The position numbers and the translations under genes are program-made. Under the pieces are notes generated by a model that saw only the letters and a program-made list of their open reading frames with translations, made no database searches and was not told the DNA's origin. From Methylophilaceae bacterium UBA7525 (lineage in GTDB: Bacteria > Pseudomonadota > Gammaproteobacteria > Burkholderiales > Methylophilaceae), in the NCBI GenBank assembly GCA_002479405.1, contig DLMX01000038.1:454-9621 (forward strand): a stretch of 9,168 nt of DNA, read 5' to 3'. Below are positions 1 to 6,388 of the stretch, one piece after another. Each line of letters opens with the position of its first letter. The first letter of the stretch is position 1.

Positions 1-1265
1 CCACGTAATATATCGCGCATGTGCTGGCTCTGCGTCTGCATCTGCTGCACCGCCTTGCGGTCGAACATCTGCTCATCAGCCAGTACATCCTGTAATAAAT
101 TGAGACTGCCTGCGACTTCGATATAAACCGCTTCTGGGTACTTGTCCGGATCATCCTGAATAGCGGATGCCAACCCGTGCACAGTTTCCAGAAGTTCAGG
201 AAGGGCCGGTTCACTGAGTTTCTGCGAGTCGATGACGGCTTCACCCAACTGGTCGAGAAATTTTGACAGCTCCTGCTTATCGCCATCACAAATAGCTGAC
301 CAGCTATTCTTCATGTCGGCGACCAATTCCTTGAGCGCTGCGAAGATAGCAAGATCCTCAGCGTTCAACTCGACCAGCGGGTTCGCGGCATCCTCGCCAG
401 CCGGCAACAGGCCATCCAGTTCGAACAAGGATTTGACCTGTTTGATGCGCTCGGTCAGAGCTTGACTTTGCGCGATGTAATACAGGATGTCTCGCAACAG
501 ATTACCTGTCGGTTTGGCATTACCTTGGCTCAAATTACGCAATTGCTGATCGATCTGCCGGCACAGCAACTTGACGGTATTGCGTTCAGCAATGGTTGGC
601 TGTGCCAAGGTTTCGGTAAATATGCTGCTCAGCCACCAGAAAGTCTTTTGCGCAGCCAATTTCTGCGTCTTCTGGACGTTATCCAACGCTTCACGCATTG
701 CTTCCAGACTCTCGGCACTGGATGTCTTGAGCCACTTCAGCAGGGCCGTCTGAAAAGCGGTGCGCTGTTTGGCAACCAATAAGGGTATTTGATCTTCGGC
801 GACTTCTTCAGTGGGAATGTTTTTTGGTGCACGGATAGAAGTATCCGGGAAAAAAAGCTCGGCTTCCTCAACTGACTCACCATGCAATGCCGCCAGCGCT
901 TTCAGCATGGGAAAGAGCAACATGGGCGTGTCAGGCGAACCATCGAGCAATCTTTGCAGGTAATGGTCCAGGGTATGAACAGCCTGCCTGATGACTTCTG
1001 CTGTCTCAGGCGCTGGGGGTATGGCCTGCTGTTCCAGTTTGCCGATGACATGCTCGATCTCGGCGCAAAATCTCTTGCAACCCTGCAAGCCGACCATGTC
1101 GAGCGCACCACTGACTTGAAACAGATGCGTCTTGGAAAAACGCAATGCGGAAGTGTCTGCAGGATTCGCCGTAAACGACTCGAGATTCTCCAGCACATTT
1201 TTCAGCGCTTGATCAATCTCATCCTTGACCCAGGTGAGCGGCCCAATATCAAATTCTTCAGCCAC
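1..1265 (-). CDS. chpA: ChpA/PilL chemotaxis histidine kinase, N-terminal part (truncated by window edge)
   Basis: This is the kinase of the Pil-Chp pathway, a CheA-type hybrid protein that passes phosphate to PilG and PilH; only its first 421 residues are in the window. I translated the frame by hand from 1265 to the left edge and found no stop. It opens MAEEFDIGPLTWVKDEID and is largely alpha-helical, with no membrane segment. Residues about 45-60 carry an Hpt-like helix ending FQVSGALDMVGLQG, in which glutamine replaces the usual phospho-accepting histidine. That matches the FimL-like N-terminal region of ChpA proteins. The catalytic Hpt, ATPase, CheW-like and receiver domains should lie beyond the left edge. 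The start is GTG, because the only nearby ATG (1267) is out of frame and an in-frame stop lies at 1284-1286. A GGGG element sits a few bases upstream. The gene follows pilJ by 47 nt in the same operon. An alternative is a free-standing FimL-like protein, but its place after pilJ favours chpA. Confidence 0.85.
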   Translation of the reverse strand, partial: MAEEFDIGPLTWVKDEIDQALKNVLENLESFTANPADTSALRFSKTHLFQVSGALDMVGLQGCKRFCAEIEHVIGKLEQQAIPPAPETAEVIRQAVHTLDHYLQRLLDGSPDTPMLLFPMLKALAALHGESVEEAELFFPDTSIRAPKNIPTEEVAEDQIPLLVAKQRTAFQTALLKWLKTSSAESLEAMREALDNVQKTQKLAAQKTFWWLSSIFTETLAQPTIAERNTVKLLCRQIDQQLRNLSQGNAKPTGNLLRDILYYIAQSQALTERIKQVKSLFELDGLLPAGEDAANPLVELNAEDLAIFAALKELVADMKNSWSAICDGDKQELSKFLDQLGEAVIDSQKLSEPALPELLETVHGLASAIQDDPDKYPEAVYIEVAGSLNLLQDVLADEQMFDRKAVQQMQTQSQHMRDILR

Positions 1266-1306
1266 ATTTACCCCATATATTCTTCATGATTCAACACTAT
1301 TCCAAA

Positions 1307-1332
1307 CCGGTTTCAAGACAACTTGAAACCGG
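1307..1332 (-). promoter_or_regulatory. Perfect 11-bp stem-loop over the pilJ stop codon
   Basis: The arms 1307-1317 (CCGGTTTCAAG) and 1322-1332 (CTTGAAACCGG) are exact inverted complements around a 4-nt loop. In the pilJ mRNA the hairpin contains the last codons and the TGA, and is followed by UUUGG. The U-tract is too weak for a strong intrinsic terminator. It could be a partial terminator, or a 3' stabiliser that lowers chpA output relative to pilJ. Confidence 0.6.
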
Positions 1333-2950
1333 CCACAGAACCGCGCAGTTCTTCTGCCAGACCGGTCAGCTGACCGATGGAGTTCGCAGTTGACTTGGTG
1401 CCTTCGGTCGTCTGCGAAGTAATATTCTGAATCTGTTGCATGTTTCGGCTCACAGTCGCCGCCACTTCAGTCTGCGCCACGGTTGCTGTGGAGATCGCAC
1501 CGATCAGCTGCGCCAGATTGTTGGTAACGGTTTCAATTTCGTTCAGCGCCTGACCCGCAGCATCTGAGAGTCGAGCCCCTTCAACCACACCCTCAGTACT
1601 CTTTTCCATAGCGGCTACCGCGCTGTTGGTGTCGGTCTGAATGGTCTTCACAATCGCACTAATCTGTTTCGTCGCTTCAGAAGAACGTTCAGCCAACCGC
1701 TGCACTTCTTCCGCAACCACCGTAAAGCCTCGGCCGGCTTCACCGGCTGACGCCGCCTGAATAGCAGCATTCAGCGCCAGAATATTGGTCTGCTCGGTAA
1801 TGTCCGAGATCAGTTCCACGATTTCACTAATTTCCTGGGAGCTTTCGCCCAGACGCTTGATTCGCTTGGAGGTTTCCTGGATCTGCGTACGAATTTCGTT
1901 CATACCGGCAATTGTGTTCTGCACTGCCTGCGCACCCTGAGTCGCAGCCTGCAGCGAACGCTGCGCCACCTGGGCTGCCTGACCGGCGTTACTGGACACC
2001 TCAAGAATCGAGCGTGTCATATTGTTGACCGCTTCACCGGTATCAGAAATCTGTTTGGATTGTTCTTCCGCCGCAGCGAGCAGTGAGGTGGAAGTTTCCT
2101 GCGCTTGAGCGGTTGCCTGGTTCACCTGCTCGGTCGCGCGGTTAATTTCGGTTACCAGATCCCGCAAGCTGTCTATCGTGTAGTTAATGGAGTCGGCAAT
2201 CGCCCCGGTGATGTTTTCCGACACCTGCGCTTTTACCGTCAAGTCGCCATCAGCCAGATCACCCATTTCGTCCAGCAGGTTCAGAACCGCCTCCTGATTC
2301 TCCAGGTTGGCGGCCTCAATACGCTCAGAACGCAGACGCTCTGCATCAGCCTGCTTCCTGCCGTTCAGTACGATCAGGATCAAGGCGGTCATACCGGCAA
2401 CAAAGGCTGCCAGCAACCAGCGCATGGCCAGGCTGGACTGATTATGCTGATCGACGATTTCGCGGGACATCGCCAGCATGCCATCACCCTGTGTAGCGAG
2501 AGCTTCCAACCCGGCCTTGCTGGCTGTTTGTTGCATGGAAGTTGCCTGCGCACGCAGTTTGTCCCAAGCCGCACCGAGCTTGTTCAGTGCGGCAGAAGAG
2601 CCACCAAAAGACTGACTCATGGTATTGATACCCTGTGACACGCGGGACTCTGCAGCCTTGATGCGGCTCTGCGCATACTGATCGCCCTGATTCATCAGCA
2701 GCACATCGCGCACCATCTGTTGCACGAACACCTGCACGTCACTCACGCCCTTGGTAAATTCAGCATCCTTGCGTGTCTGTGTAAAGCCAAGCACTGCCGT
2801 TGCCACACTAATAACAAATGCCAGCACAATGAAGACCGGGAGTAATCGTCTGCTACCGCCCTCTGCAGCGCTCACAGGTTTAGAGGCTGGCTTCAACCAG
2901 GATTTCAGCTTCGTTACCAACTCGCCAATTTTTGCCTTATCGAGGGCCAT
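1313..2950 (-). CDS. pilJ: PilJ, twitching-motility methyl-accepting receptor
   Basis: This inner-membrane receptor of the Pil-Chp system signals through PilI to ChpA. The 545 residues show a cytoplasmic N-tail, TM1 at about 36-57, a periplasmic segment at about 58-174, TM2 at about 175-196, a HAMP-like region at about 200-270 (DGDLTVK) and a long coiled-coil signalling domain. The hairpin tip at 386-410 reads TNILALNAAIQAASAGEAGR, the PilJ version of the MCP tip. There is no C-terminal CheR/CheB-docking pentapeptide; the protein ends AGFKLS. From memory, Pseudomonas PilJ is about 680 residues with a larger periplasmic part, so this one probably carries a single PilJ sensory module. I chose the ATG at 2950 because GGGAG lies 8 nt upstream. 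A TTG at 2965 would add MGVIQ but overlaps that ribosome site. It lies 51 nt after pilI and 47 nt before chpA. Confidence 0.93.
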   Translation of the reverse strand: MALDKAKIGELVTKLKSWLKPASKPVSAAEGGSRRLLPVFIVLAFVISVATAVLGFTQTRKDAEFTKGVSDVQVFVQQMVRDVLLMNQGDQYAQSRIKAAESRVSQGINTMSQSFGGSSAALNKLGAAWDKLRAQATSMQQTASKAGLEALATQGDGMLAMSREIVDQHNQSSLAMRWLLAAFVAGMTALILIVLNGRKQADAERLRSERIEAANLENQEAVLNLLDEMGDLADGDLTVKAQVSENITGAIADSINYTIDSLRDLVTEINRATEQVNQATAQAQETSTSLLAAAEEQSKQISDTGEAVNNMTRSILEVSSNAGQAAQVAQRSLQAATQGAQAVQNTIAGMNEIRTQIQETSKRIKRLGESSQEISEIVELISDITEQTNILALNAAIQAASAGEAGRGFTVVAEEVQRLAERSSEATKQISAIVKTIQTDTNSAVAAMEKSTEGVVEGARLSDAAGQALNEIETVTNNLAQLIGAISTATVAQTEVAATVSRNMQQIQNITSQTTEGTKSTANSIGQLTGLAEELRGSVAGFKLS

Positions 2951-3001
2951 CTGAATTACTCCCAAATTTAAATTTTGTATGTTTTATCGTTAAGTCCGAC
3001 A

Positions 3002-3523
3002 TCAGGCAGCAATCTGCATGAATTCATTCTGAATCAACAGCTTGCCGACATCCATCTCATGCCAGGTTTCATTGTTGGCATCTTTGTACTGATTGACATA
3101 CCAGGCTGCCAGCTCACCGACATCATCCTGCCGGTCCATATCATCCGTCGAACGCAAGCCGATCAGACGTTCCACCAGCAGTCCTGCATTGACATCGAAC
3201 TTCGGGTGAACCAGCAATATACGACTATCCGTATCTATTCTGGTAGCCGGATAACCCAAATAGGCTGCCAGATCACTTAATGCATAAAGATTACCGCGCA
3301 CGTTGGCCATACCCATGAACCAGGACTGCGTTTGCGGCACGCGTGTAATCTCCGGCAATGGCAACACCTCGCTGACGTCATCCAGCGCCAGCAGCCAGTT
3401 CTGTCCATTGATACTGACACCAAGCCTGGATACCGCCTTGGCGCCTCCGCCCTCGGCCGATTCTTTCAGGCGTGCAAGAATCTCCTGCTGATACGCATGA
3501 AGATTAAGCCTGGTTTTTGCCAT
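3002..3523 (-). CDS. pilI: PilI, CheW-like coupling protein
   Basis: PilI is the cytoplasmic adaptor that bridges the PilJ receptor tip and the ChpA kinase. The protein has 173 residues. After a helical N-terminal stretch (about 1-30, ending in a Gly-rich AEGGGAK), a CheW-type beta-barrel domain covers about residues 33-165. Recognisable pieces are the VSEVLPLPEITRVP segment, then WFMGMANVRGNLYALSDLAA, which matches the 'GxxNxRGxxxPVxDL' core of CheW proteins. Its ATG directly abuts the pilH TAG stop (TAGATG, no spacer). The likely ribosome site AAGGAA therefore lies inside the end of pilH, and translation of the two is probably coupled. A generic CheW is the alternative, but the position between pilH and pilJ settles it as PilI. 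Confidence 0.93.
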   Translation of the reverse strand: MAKTRLNLHAYQQEILARLKESAEGGGAKAVSRLGVSINGQNWLLALDDVSEVLPLPEITRVPQTQSWFMGMANVRGNLYALSDLAAYLGYPATRIDTDSRILLVHPKFDVNAGLLVERLIGLRSTDDMDRQDDVGELAAWYVNQYKDANNETWHEMDVGKLLIQNEFMQIAA

Positions 3524-3889
3524 CTAGCCGAGTTCCTTGATCTTGCCCAACAACTCTTCAGCCACCACCGGTTTGATAACGCTGTCCTTCGCACCTTGGC
3601 GCAAGGCCCACATACGATCGGTTGCCTGTTCCTTGCCAGTACAGACGATAACCGGAATATGCGCAGTCTGTGGATTCTTGGAAAGAGCACGTGTTGTCTG
3701 GAAACCATTGAGACCAGGCATGATGACATCCATCAGGACCATGTCCGGCGGTGTCTCTTCCACCTTGGCCAGACACTCTTCACCGCTGGCAGCAGTGGTC
3801 ACCTTGTACCCGGCCGACTCCAGGATTTCTGTCAGCATGAATCGATCCGTTTCGGAATCATCAACAACCATGATAGTTTCTATAGCCAT
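3524..3889 (-). CDS. pilH: PilH, CheY-like response regulator
   Basis: This is a single-domain receiver of 121 residues, one of the two phosphate outputs of ChpA. In Pseudomonas it is linked to pilus retraction or acts as a phosphate sink. The acidic pocket is D10/D11, the phospho-acceptor is D54 (LMDVIMPGLNGFQ), the switch threonine is T84 (VIVCTGKE) and the conserved lysine is K106 (IKP). The aromatic switch position, three residues before the lysine, is serine (S103) here; Tyr or Phe is usual, for example DYLTKPV in PilH. There is no output domain. The ATG follows the pilG stop by 3 nt, with GGAG about 7 nt upstream, and the gene ends flush against pilI. PilG and PilH are similar in kind, but this one keeps the PilH-type PGLNGFQ motif, so the assignment is secure. 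Confidence 0.92.
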   Translation of the reverse strand: MAIETIMVVDDSETDRFMLTEILESAGYKVTTAASGEECLAKVEETPPDMVLMDVIMPGLNGFQTTRALSKNPQTAHIPVIVCTGKEQATDRMWALRQGAKDSVIKPVVAEELLGKIKELG

Positions 3890-3892
3890 AAG

Positions 3893-4303
3893 TTACTCCG
3901 CCTCTTGTGAATGTGAACCTGATGACGCATAAGTTTTAACTGCATCAGTCAGGGACTCTTGAGTGAATGGTTTGGTGAGATATTGATCTGAGCCGACCAT
4001 GCGACCGCGCGCACGATCGAAAACGCCATCCTTGCTGGAAAGCATGATAACGGGGGTGGATTTGAAACGGGAATTCCGCTTGATGAGGGAACAGGTCTGA
4101 TAACCGTCGAGACGCGGCATCATGATGTCTACAAAGATAAGGTCCGGCAGATGACTGGCAATTTTTGACAGTGCGTCAAAGCCATCTTCCGCCAGGATCA
4201 CTTCACAACCTATCTGCTTAAGGAATATCTCGGCACTGCGGCGAATGGTGTTGCTATCATCGATCACCATTACCTTGACGCCATCTAGACTGTCTAGACT
4301 CAC
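3893..4303 (-). CDS. pilG: PilG, CheY-like response regulator
   Basis: This is the first gene of the Pil-Chp operon, a single-domain receiver of 136 residues. In Pseudomonas PilG promotes pilus extension and raises cAMP through FimL, FimV and adenylate cyclase. The sequence is strongly PilG-like: VMVIDDSNTIRR (D15/D16), FVDIMMPRLDGYQTC with phospho-acceptor D59, STPVIMLSSKDG with switch Ser89, and VGSDQYLTKPF with Tyr108 and Lys111. All receiver residues are intact. Translation starts at GTG 4303, with AAGGGG six bases upstream. Codons 2-7 are a 9-nt tandem duplication (SLD-SLD). An internal ATG at codon 12 would delete the first beta strand, so the GTG start is preferred. The gene is divergent from the FIST gene across 265 nt. 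Confidence 0.94.
   Translation of the reverse strand: MSLDSLDGVKVMVIDDSNTIRRSAEIFLKQIGCEVILAEDGFDALSKIASHLPDLIFVDIMMPRLDGYQTCSLIKRNSRFKSTPVIMLSSKDGVFDRARGRMVGSDQYLTKPFTQESLTDAVKTYASSGSHSQEAE
4283..4300 (-). repeat. 9-nt tandem duplication at the 5' end of pilG
   Basis: Reading the coding strand just after the GTG, AGTCTAGAC is followed at once by AGTCTAGAT, encoding Ser-Leu-Asp twice. Each unit contains the palindrome TCTAGA, so the two copies can fold into a 6-bp stem with a CAG loop beside the start codon. This could modestly affect translation of the operon's first gene. Confidence 0.8.
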
Positions 4304-4362
4304 CCTGATCCCCTTTTATTATCGCGCCTCTGAAAGCCCAGGCAGCTTTGTATGTTGTCACT

Positions 4363-4392
4363 ATTCTATATAGAGATTCAATTTATGCGCAA
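4363..4392 (-). promoter_or_regulatory. Candidate sigma-70 promoter for pilG operon
   Basis: On the minus strand TTGCGC (4392-4387) and TAGAAT (4368-4363) are separated by 18 nt. Transcription would start near 4356, leaving a leader of about 50 nt before the pilG GTG. The -35 match is only 3 of 6, so this is tentative. Confidence 0.35.
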
Positions 4393-4499
4393 CGTTGAAA
4401 AAAATAATAGCATTAAGTTGTCATTCTTGTAACAAAGGGGTTAAATATACACAGATTTTTTGAACAGGTTTTCTTCAACACTCAGAAACTCTGCTGAAG

Positions 4500-4527
4500 T
4501 TGAATGATTACAAATAACGACTATAGA
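4500..4527 (+). promoter_or_regulatory. Candidate sigma-70 promoter for FIST gene
   Basis: TTGAAT (4500-4505) and TATAGA (4522-4527) are spaced by 16 nt, and each matches 4 of 6 consensus bases. A start near 4534 would leave about 35 nt of leader before the ATG. GATAAT at 4526-4531 is a competing -10 with poorer spacing. Confidence 0.42.
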
Positions 4528-4568
4528 TAATAAAGCCGTGCAAAATCGCGGCATCGAGGGAAAATCGC

Positions 4569-5729
4569 ATGCTCATTCGTCAGGAATCCGTTTCGCCTAA
4601 AATGGCTTTAAAAGACTTGCCTAGTGCATCTCCTTTACCCAATGCCAACCTCGTACTGGTGTTCGGTTCGGTCAAACGTTTCTCGGAAAGCAAACTCACC
4701 AGCTTCCTTAAAGACCGTTATCCGACGGCACAAATCATTGGTTGCACCACTTCCGGTGAAATCAACCCCAGCGGCGTTTTTGACGACAGTCTGCAAATCA
4801 CCGCCATCCTCTGGGAAAAAACCATGCAACGTGTGGTTCACACCAAGATGAGTGGCATGCAAAACTCTTTTGAAACAGCCGCAACACTGGCAAAACAGTT
4901 GGCAGCCGACAGCCTGCGCACCGTCATCGTTCTATCTGACGGCCTGAATGTCAACGGTTCTGAATTGTTACTCGGCTTCCAGAGCGTGCTGGGCGAAACC
5001 CCCATCGTCGGTGGACTGGCCGGTGATGCCGGTGCTTTCGTCAAGACCCTGCAACTGTTCAACGACACTATTTCCGATGGCCTGGTCATCGCCGTTGGTC
5101 TCTACGGCAACAATCTGGTGACCTCCAGCGGCGCACTCGGCGGCTGGAAACCTTACGGCCCGCCACGCAAGATCACCCGCTCGGTAAAAAACGTCGTCTA
5201 TGAAATGGATGGAAAACCGGCACTGCCGCTCTATCGCATGTATATCGGCGACGCTTATGCCAAGGGCTTGCCCGGTACCGGCCTGAAATTCCCGCTGGCC
5301 ATCATTGAAGAAGGCAAGCGCGATGTCGAAAAGATCAGAACGCTACTCGCCATCGACCCTGCCAACAACAGCCTGACTTTTGCCGGCAATGTGGAAGAAG
5401 GCGAAACCGTGCGCCTGTGCCAGACCAACCATGACCGCCTGGTCGAAGGTGCGGGTGGTGCTGCGCATCTGGTGACAGGCGGCCTGAAGCCCGGCGTGAC
5501 CAATCAGCCTGGCTTGGCACTCTGCGTCAGTTGTGTCGGCCGCAAAGGTGTGATGGCAGAGTTGGTCGCAGACGAAATCAAGACAGTGCAACAGATCCTC
5601 GGGCCGCAAACCGCACTCACCGGCTTCTACTCCTACGGCGAGTTGGCCCCGCGCCCCAACACCACGGACAGCGTATTGCATAACCAGACCATGACCATCG
5701 GTTACCTGACCGAGAATCTGCTGGGATGA
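4569..5729 (+). CDS. FIST-domain sensory protein (FIST_N + FIST_C)
   Basis: This is a soluble 386-residue protein made almost wholly of the two FIST halves, a ligand-sensing module found alone or in front of signalling domains. FIST_N covers about 25-215, with IIGCTTSGEI (56-65), GGLAGDAG (148-155) and SDG (169-171). The segment G188-Y222 (ALGGWKPYGP, then VVYEMDGKPALPLY) leads into FIST_C at about 220-375. There NVEEGETVRL (274-283), CVSCVGRKGVM (319-328 region), GFYSYGELAP (352-361) and LHNQTMTIGYL (370-380) are family landmarks. No signal peptide, membrane segment or output domain is visible, so it must act through a partner. The ATG has GAGGG 8 nt upstream. It is divergent from pilG, which suggests input to the Chp pathway; that is inference. 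Some FIST proteins (NosP) bind haem and sense nitric oxide, but I cannot tell whether this one does. Confidence 0.9.
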   Translation: MLIRQESVSPKMALKDLPSASPLPNANLVLVFGSVKRFSESKLTSFLKDRYPTAQIIGCTTSGEINPSGVFDDSLQITAILWEKTMQRVVHTKMSGMQNSFETAATLAKQLAADSLRTVIVLSDGLNVNGSELLLGFQSVLGETPIVGGLAGDAGAFVKTLQLFNDTISDGLVIAVGLYGNNLVTSSGALGGWKPYGPPRKITRSVKNVVYEMDGKPALPLYRMYIGDAYAKGLPGTGLKFPLAIIEEGKRDVEKIRTLLAIDPANNSLTFAGNVEEGETVRLCQTNHDRLVEGAGGAAHLVTGGLKPGVTNQPGLALCVSCVGRKGVMAELVADEIKTVQQILGPQTALTGFYSYGELAPRPNTTDSVLHNQTMTIGYLTENLLG

Positions 5730-5760
5730 TAGACTAGTCAGTCTGACACACGGCACCAAA

Positions 5761-5789
5761 GAAAACGCTCTCTTATCGAGGGCGTTTTC
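5761..5789 (+). terminator. Stem-loop terminator after FIST gene
   Basis: A 12-bp stem (5761-5772 with 5778-5789, including one T-G pair) closes a 5-nt loop, TTATC. The right arm ends GCGTTTTC, followed by CATTTGT. The downstream T-run is short, so termination may be incomplete and allow some readthrough into tpx, 104 nt after the FIST stop. Confidence 0.75.
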
Positions 5790-5820
5790 CATTTGTACTT
5801 TCAATAACCATGCTTTAAAA

Positions 5821-5826
5821 AAGGAG
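5821..5826 (+). promoter_or_regulatory. Strong tpx ribosome binding site
   Basis: AAGGAG lies 6 nt before the ATG at 5833. It is close to consensus and the best Shine-Dalgarno site in the window, which suggests abundant translation and fixes the tpx start. Confidence 0.85.
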
Positions 5827-5832
5827 ATCGAC

Positions 5833-6336
5833 ATGGCAACCGTCACACTCAAGGGCAACCCAGTCACCATCGGCGGCAATCTGCCGCAACCCGGCCAAAG
5901 CGCACCCGATTTCCAGCTGGCCGATGCCAAGCGCAATCTGTTATCACTGGGCGACTTTGCAGGAAAGCGTAAAATCCTCAACATTTTCCCAAGTATAGAC
6001 ACACCGACCTGTGCCACTTCCGTGCGCACTTTCAATCAGAAAGCCAGTGCACTGAAAAACACCGCCGTACTCTGCATCTCGGCCGACCTGCCGTTTGCTC
6101 AAAGCCGATTCTGCGGAGCAGAGGGCATCGAGAACGTAAGCACCCTTTCCACCTTCCGCGATACTGCAAAATTCGCCAGGGATTACGGCGTACAGATCGT
6201 CGACAGCAGCCTGGCCGGCCTCACCGCGCGCGCAGTGGTCGTGCTTGATGAAAACAACAAGGTGCTGCACAGTGAACTGGTCGGAGAGATTGCCGATGAG
6301 CCGAACTATGAAGCTGCCTTGGCCGCATTGGAATAA
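5833..6336 (+). CDS. tpx: Tpx, thiol peroxidase (atypical 2-Cys peroxiredoxin)
   Basis: Tpx reduces hydrogen peroxide and alkyl hydroperoxides using thioredoxin as electron donor, in the cytoplasm or periplasm depending on the species. At 167 residues it is the normal family length (the E. coli protein is 168). The peroxidatic cysteine is C60 in the SIDTPTCATSVR motif, with the catalytic threonine T57 and Arg at about 130 (LTARAVVVLD). The resolving cysteine is C94 in SRFCGAEGIENV. The N-terminal beta hairpin VTLKGNPVTIGGNLPQPGQ is typical of Tpx. There is no signal peptide. The gene is monocistronic as far as visible, with a terminator on each side and a near-consensus ribosome site. I do not see an OxyR-like site or a convincing promoter in the 43 nt between the upstream hairpin and the start. 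The assignment is secure. Confidence 0.96.
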   Translation: MATVTLKGNPVTIGGNLPQPGQSAPDFQLADAKRNLLSLGDFAGKRKILNIFPSIDTPTCATSVRTFNQKASALKNTAVLCISADLPFAQSRFCGAEGIENVSTLSTFRDTAKFARDYGVQIVDSSLAGLTARAVVVLDENNKVLHSELVGEIADEPNYEAALAALE

Positions 6337-6359
6337 ACCATAGAAACTAGCGTTAATAA

Positions 6360-6388
6360 GGGGGCACTGATCCAGTGCCCCCTTTTTT
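6360..6388 (+). terminator. Rho-independent terminator after tpx
   Basis: The stem GGGGGCACTG (6360-6369) pairs with CAGTGCCCCC (6373-6382) around an ATC loop. It is followed by six T residues (6383-6388). It begins 23 nt after the tpx stop and is a textbook intrinsic terminator. Confidence 0.95.

Larger units (their letters stand above)
4304..4568. promoter_or_regulatory. Divergent control region between pilG and the FIST gene
   Basis: This is a 265-nt AT-rich gap with no credible ORF. It must hold the promoters of both the pilG operon and the FIST gene. It contains a direct repeat TAnGTTGTCA (matches starting 4352 and 4415, 63 bp apart), the palindrome CAACGTTG (4390-4397), and an inverted pair TTCAAC/GTTGAA (4474-4479 and 4499-4504) reaching into the candidate FIST -35 element. 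No known operator is recognised with confidence. Confidence 0.75.

Noticed and set aside
462..1289. Plus-strand open frames over the chpA region
   Set aside because: The minus strand here is one uninterrupted 421-codon ChpA frame with a sensible protein. The plus-strand frames are incidental.
2105..2638. Open frame on the plus strand inside pilJ
   Set aside because: It is complementary to strongly conserved PilJ coding sequence, has no family features and no ribosome site I trust.
2951..2965. TTG at 2965 as pilJ start
   Set aside because: It overlaps the GGGAG ribosome site that serves the ATG at 2950.
4394..4504. GTTGAA/TTCAAC hexamers (4394, 4474, 4499) as operator sites
   Set aside because: Six-base matches are expected by chance in a 265-nt AT-rich gap and their spacing is irregular. 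Only noted as part of the control region.
5793..5819. TTGTAC / TTTAAA as a tpx promoter
   Set aside because: The spacer is only 15 nt and the start point would fall inside the ribosome binding site. The match is too poor to call.
5343..6035. Long open frame antisense to the end of the FIST gene and the start of tpx
   Set aside because: It overlaps two well-supported genes and a terminator, and its translation resembles no family. It is a shadow frame.
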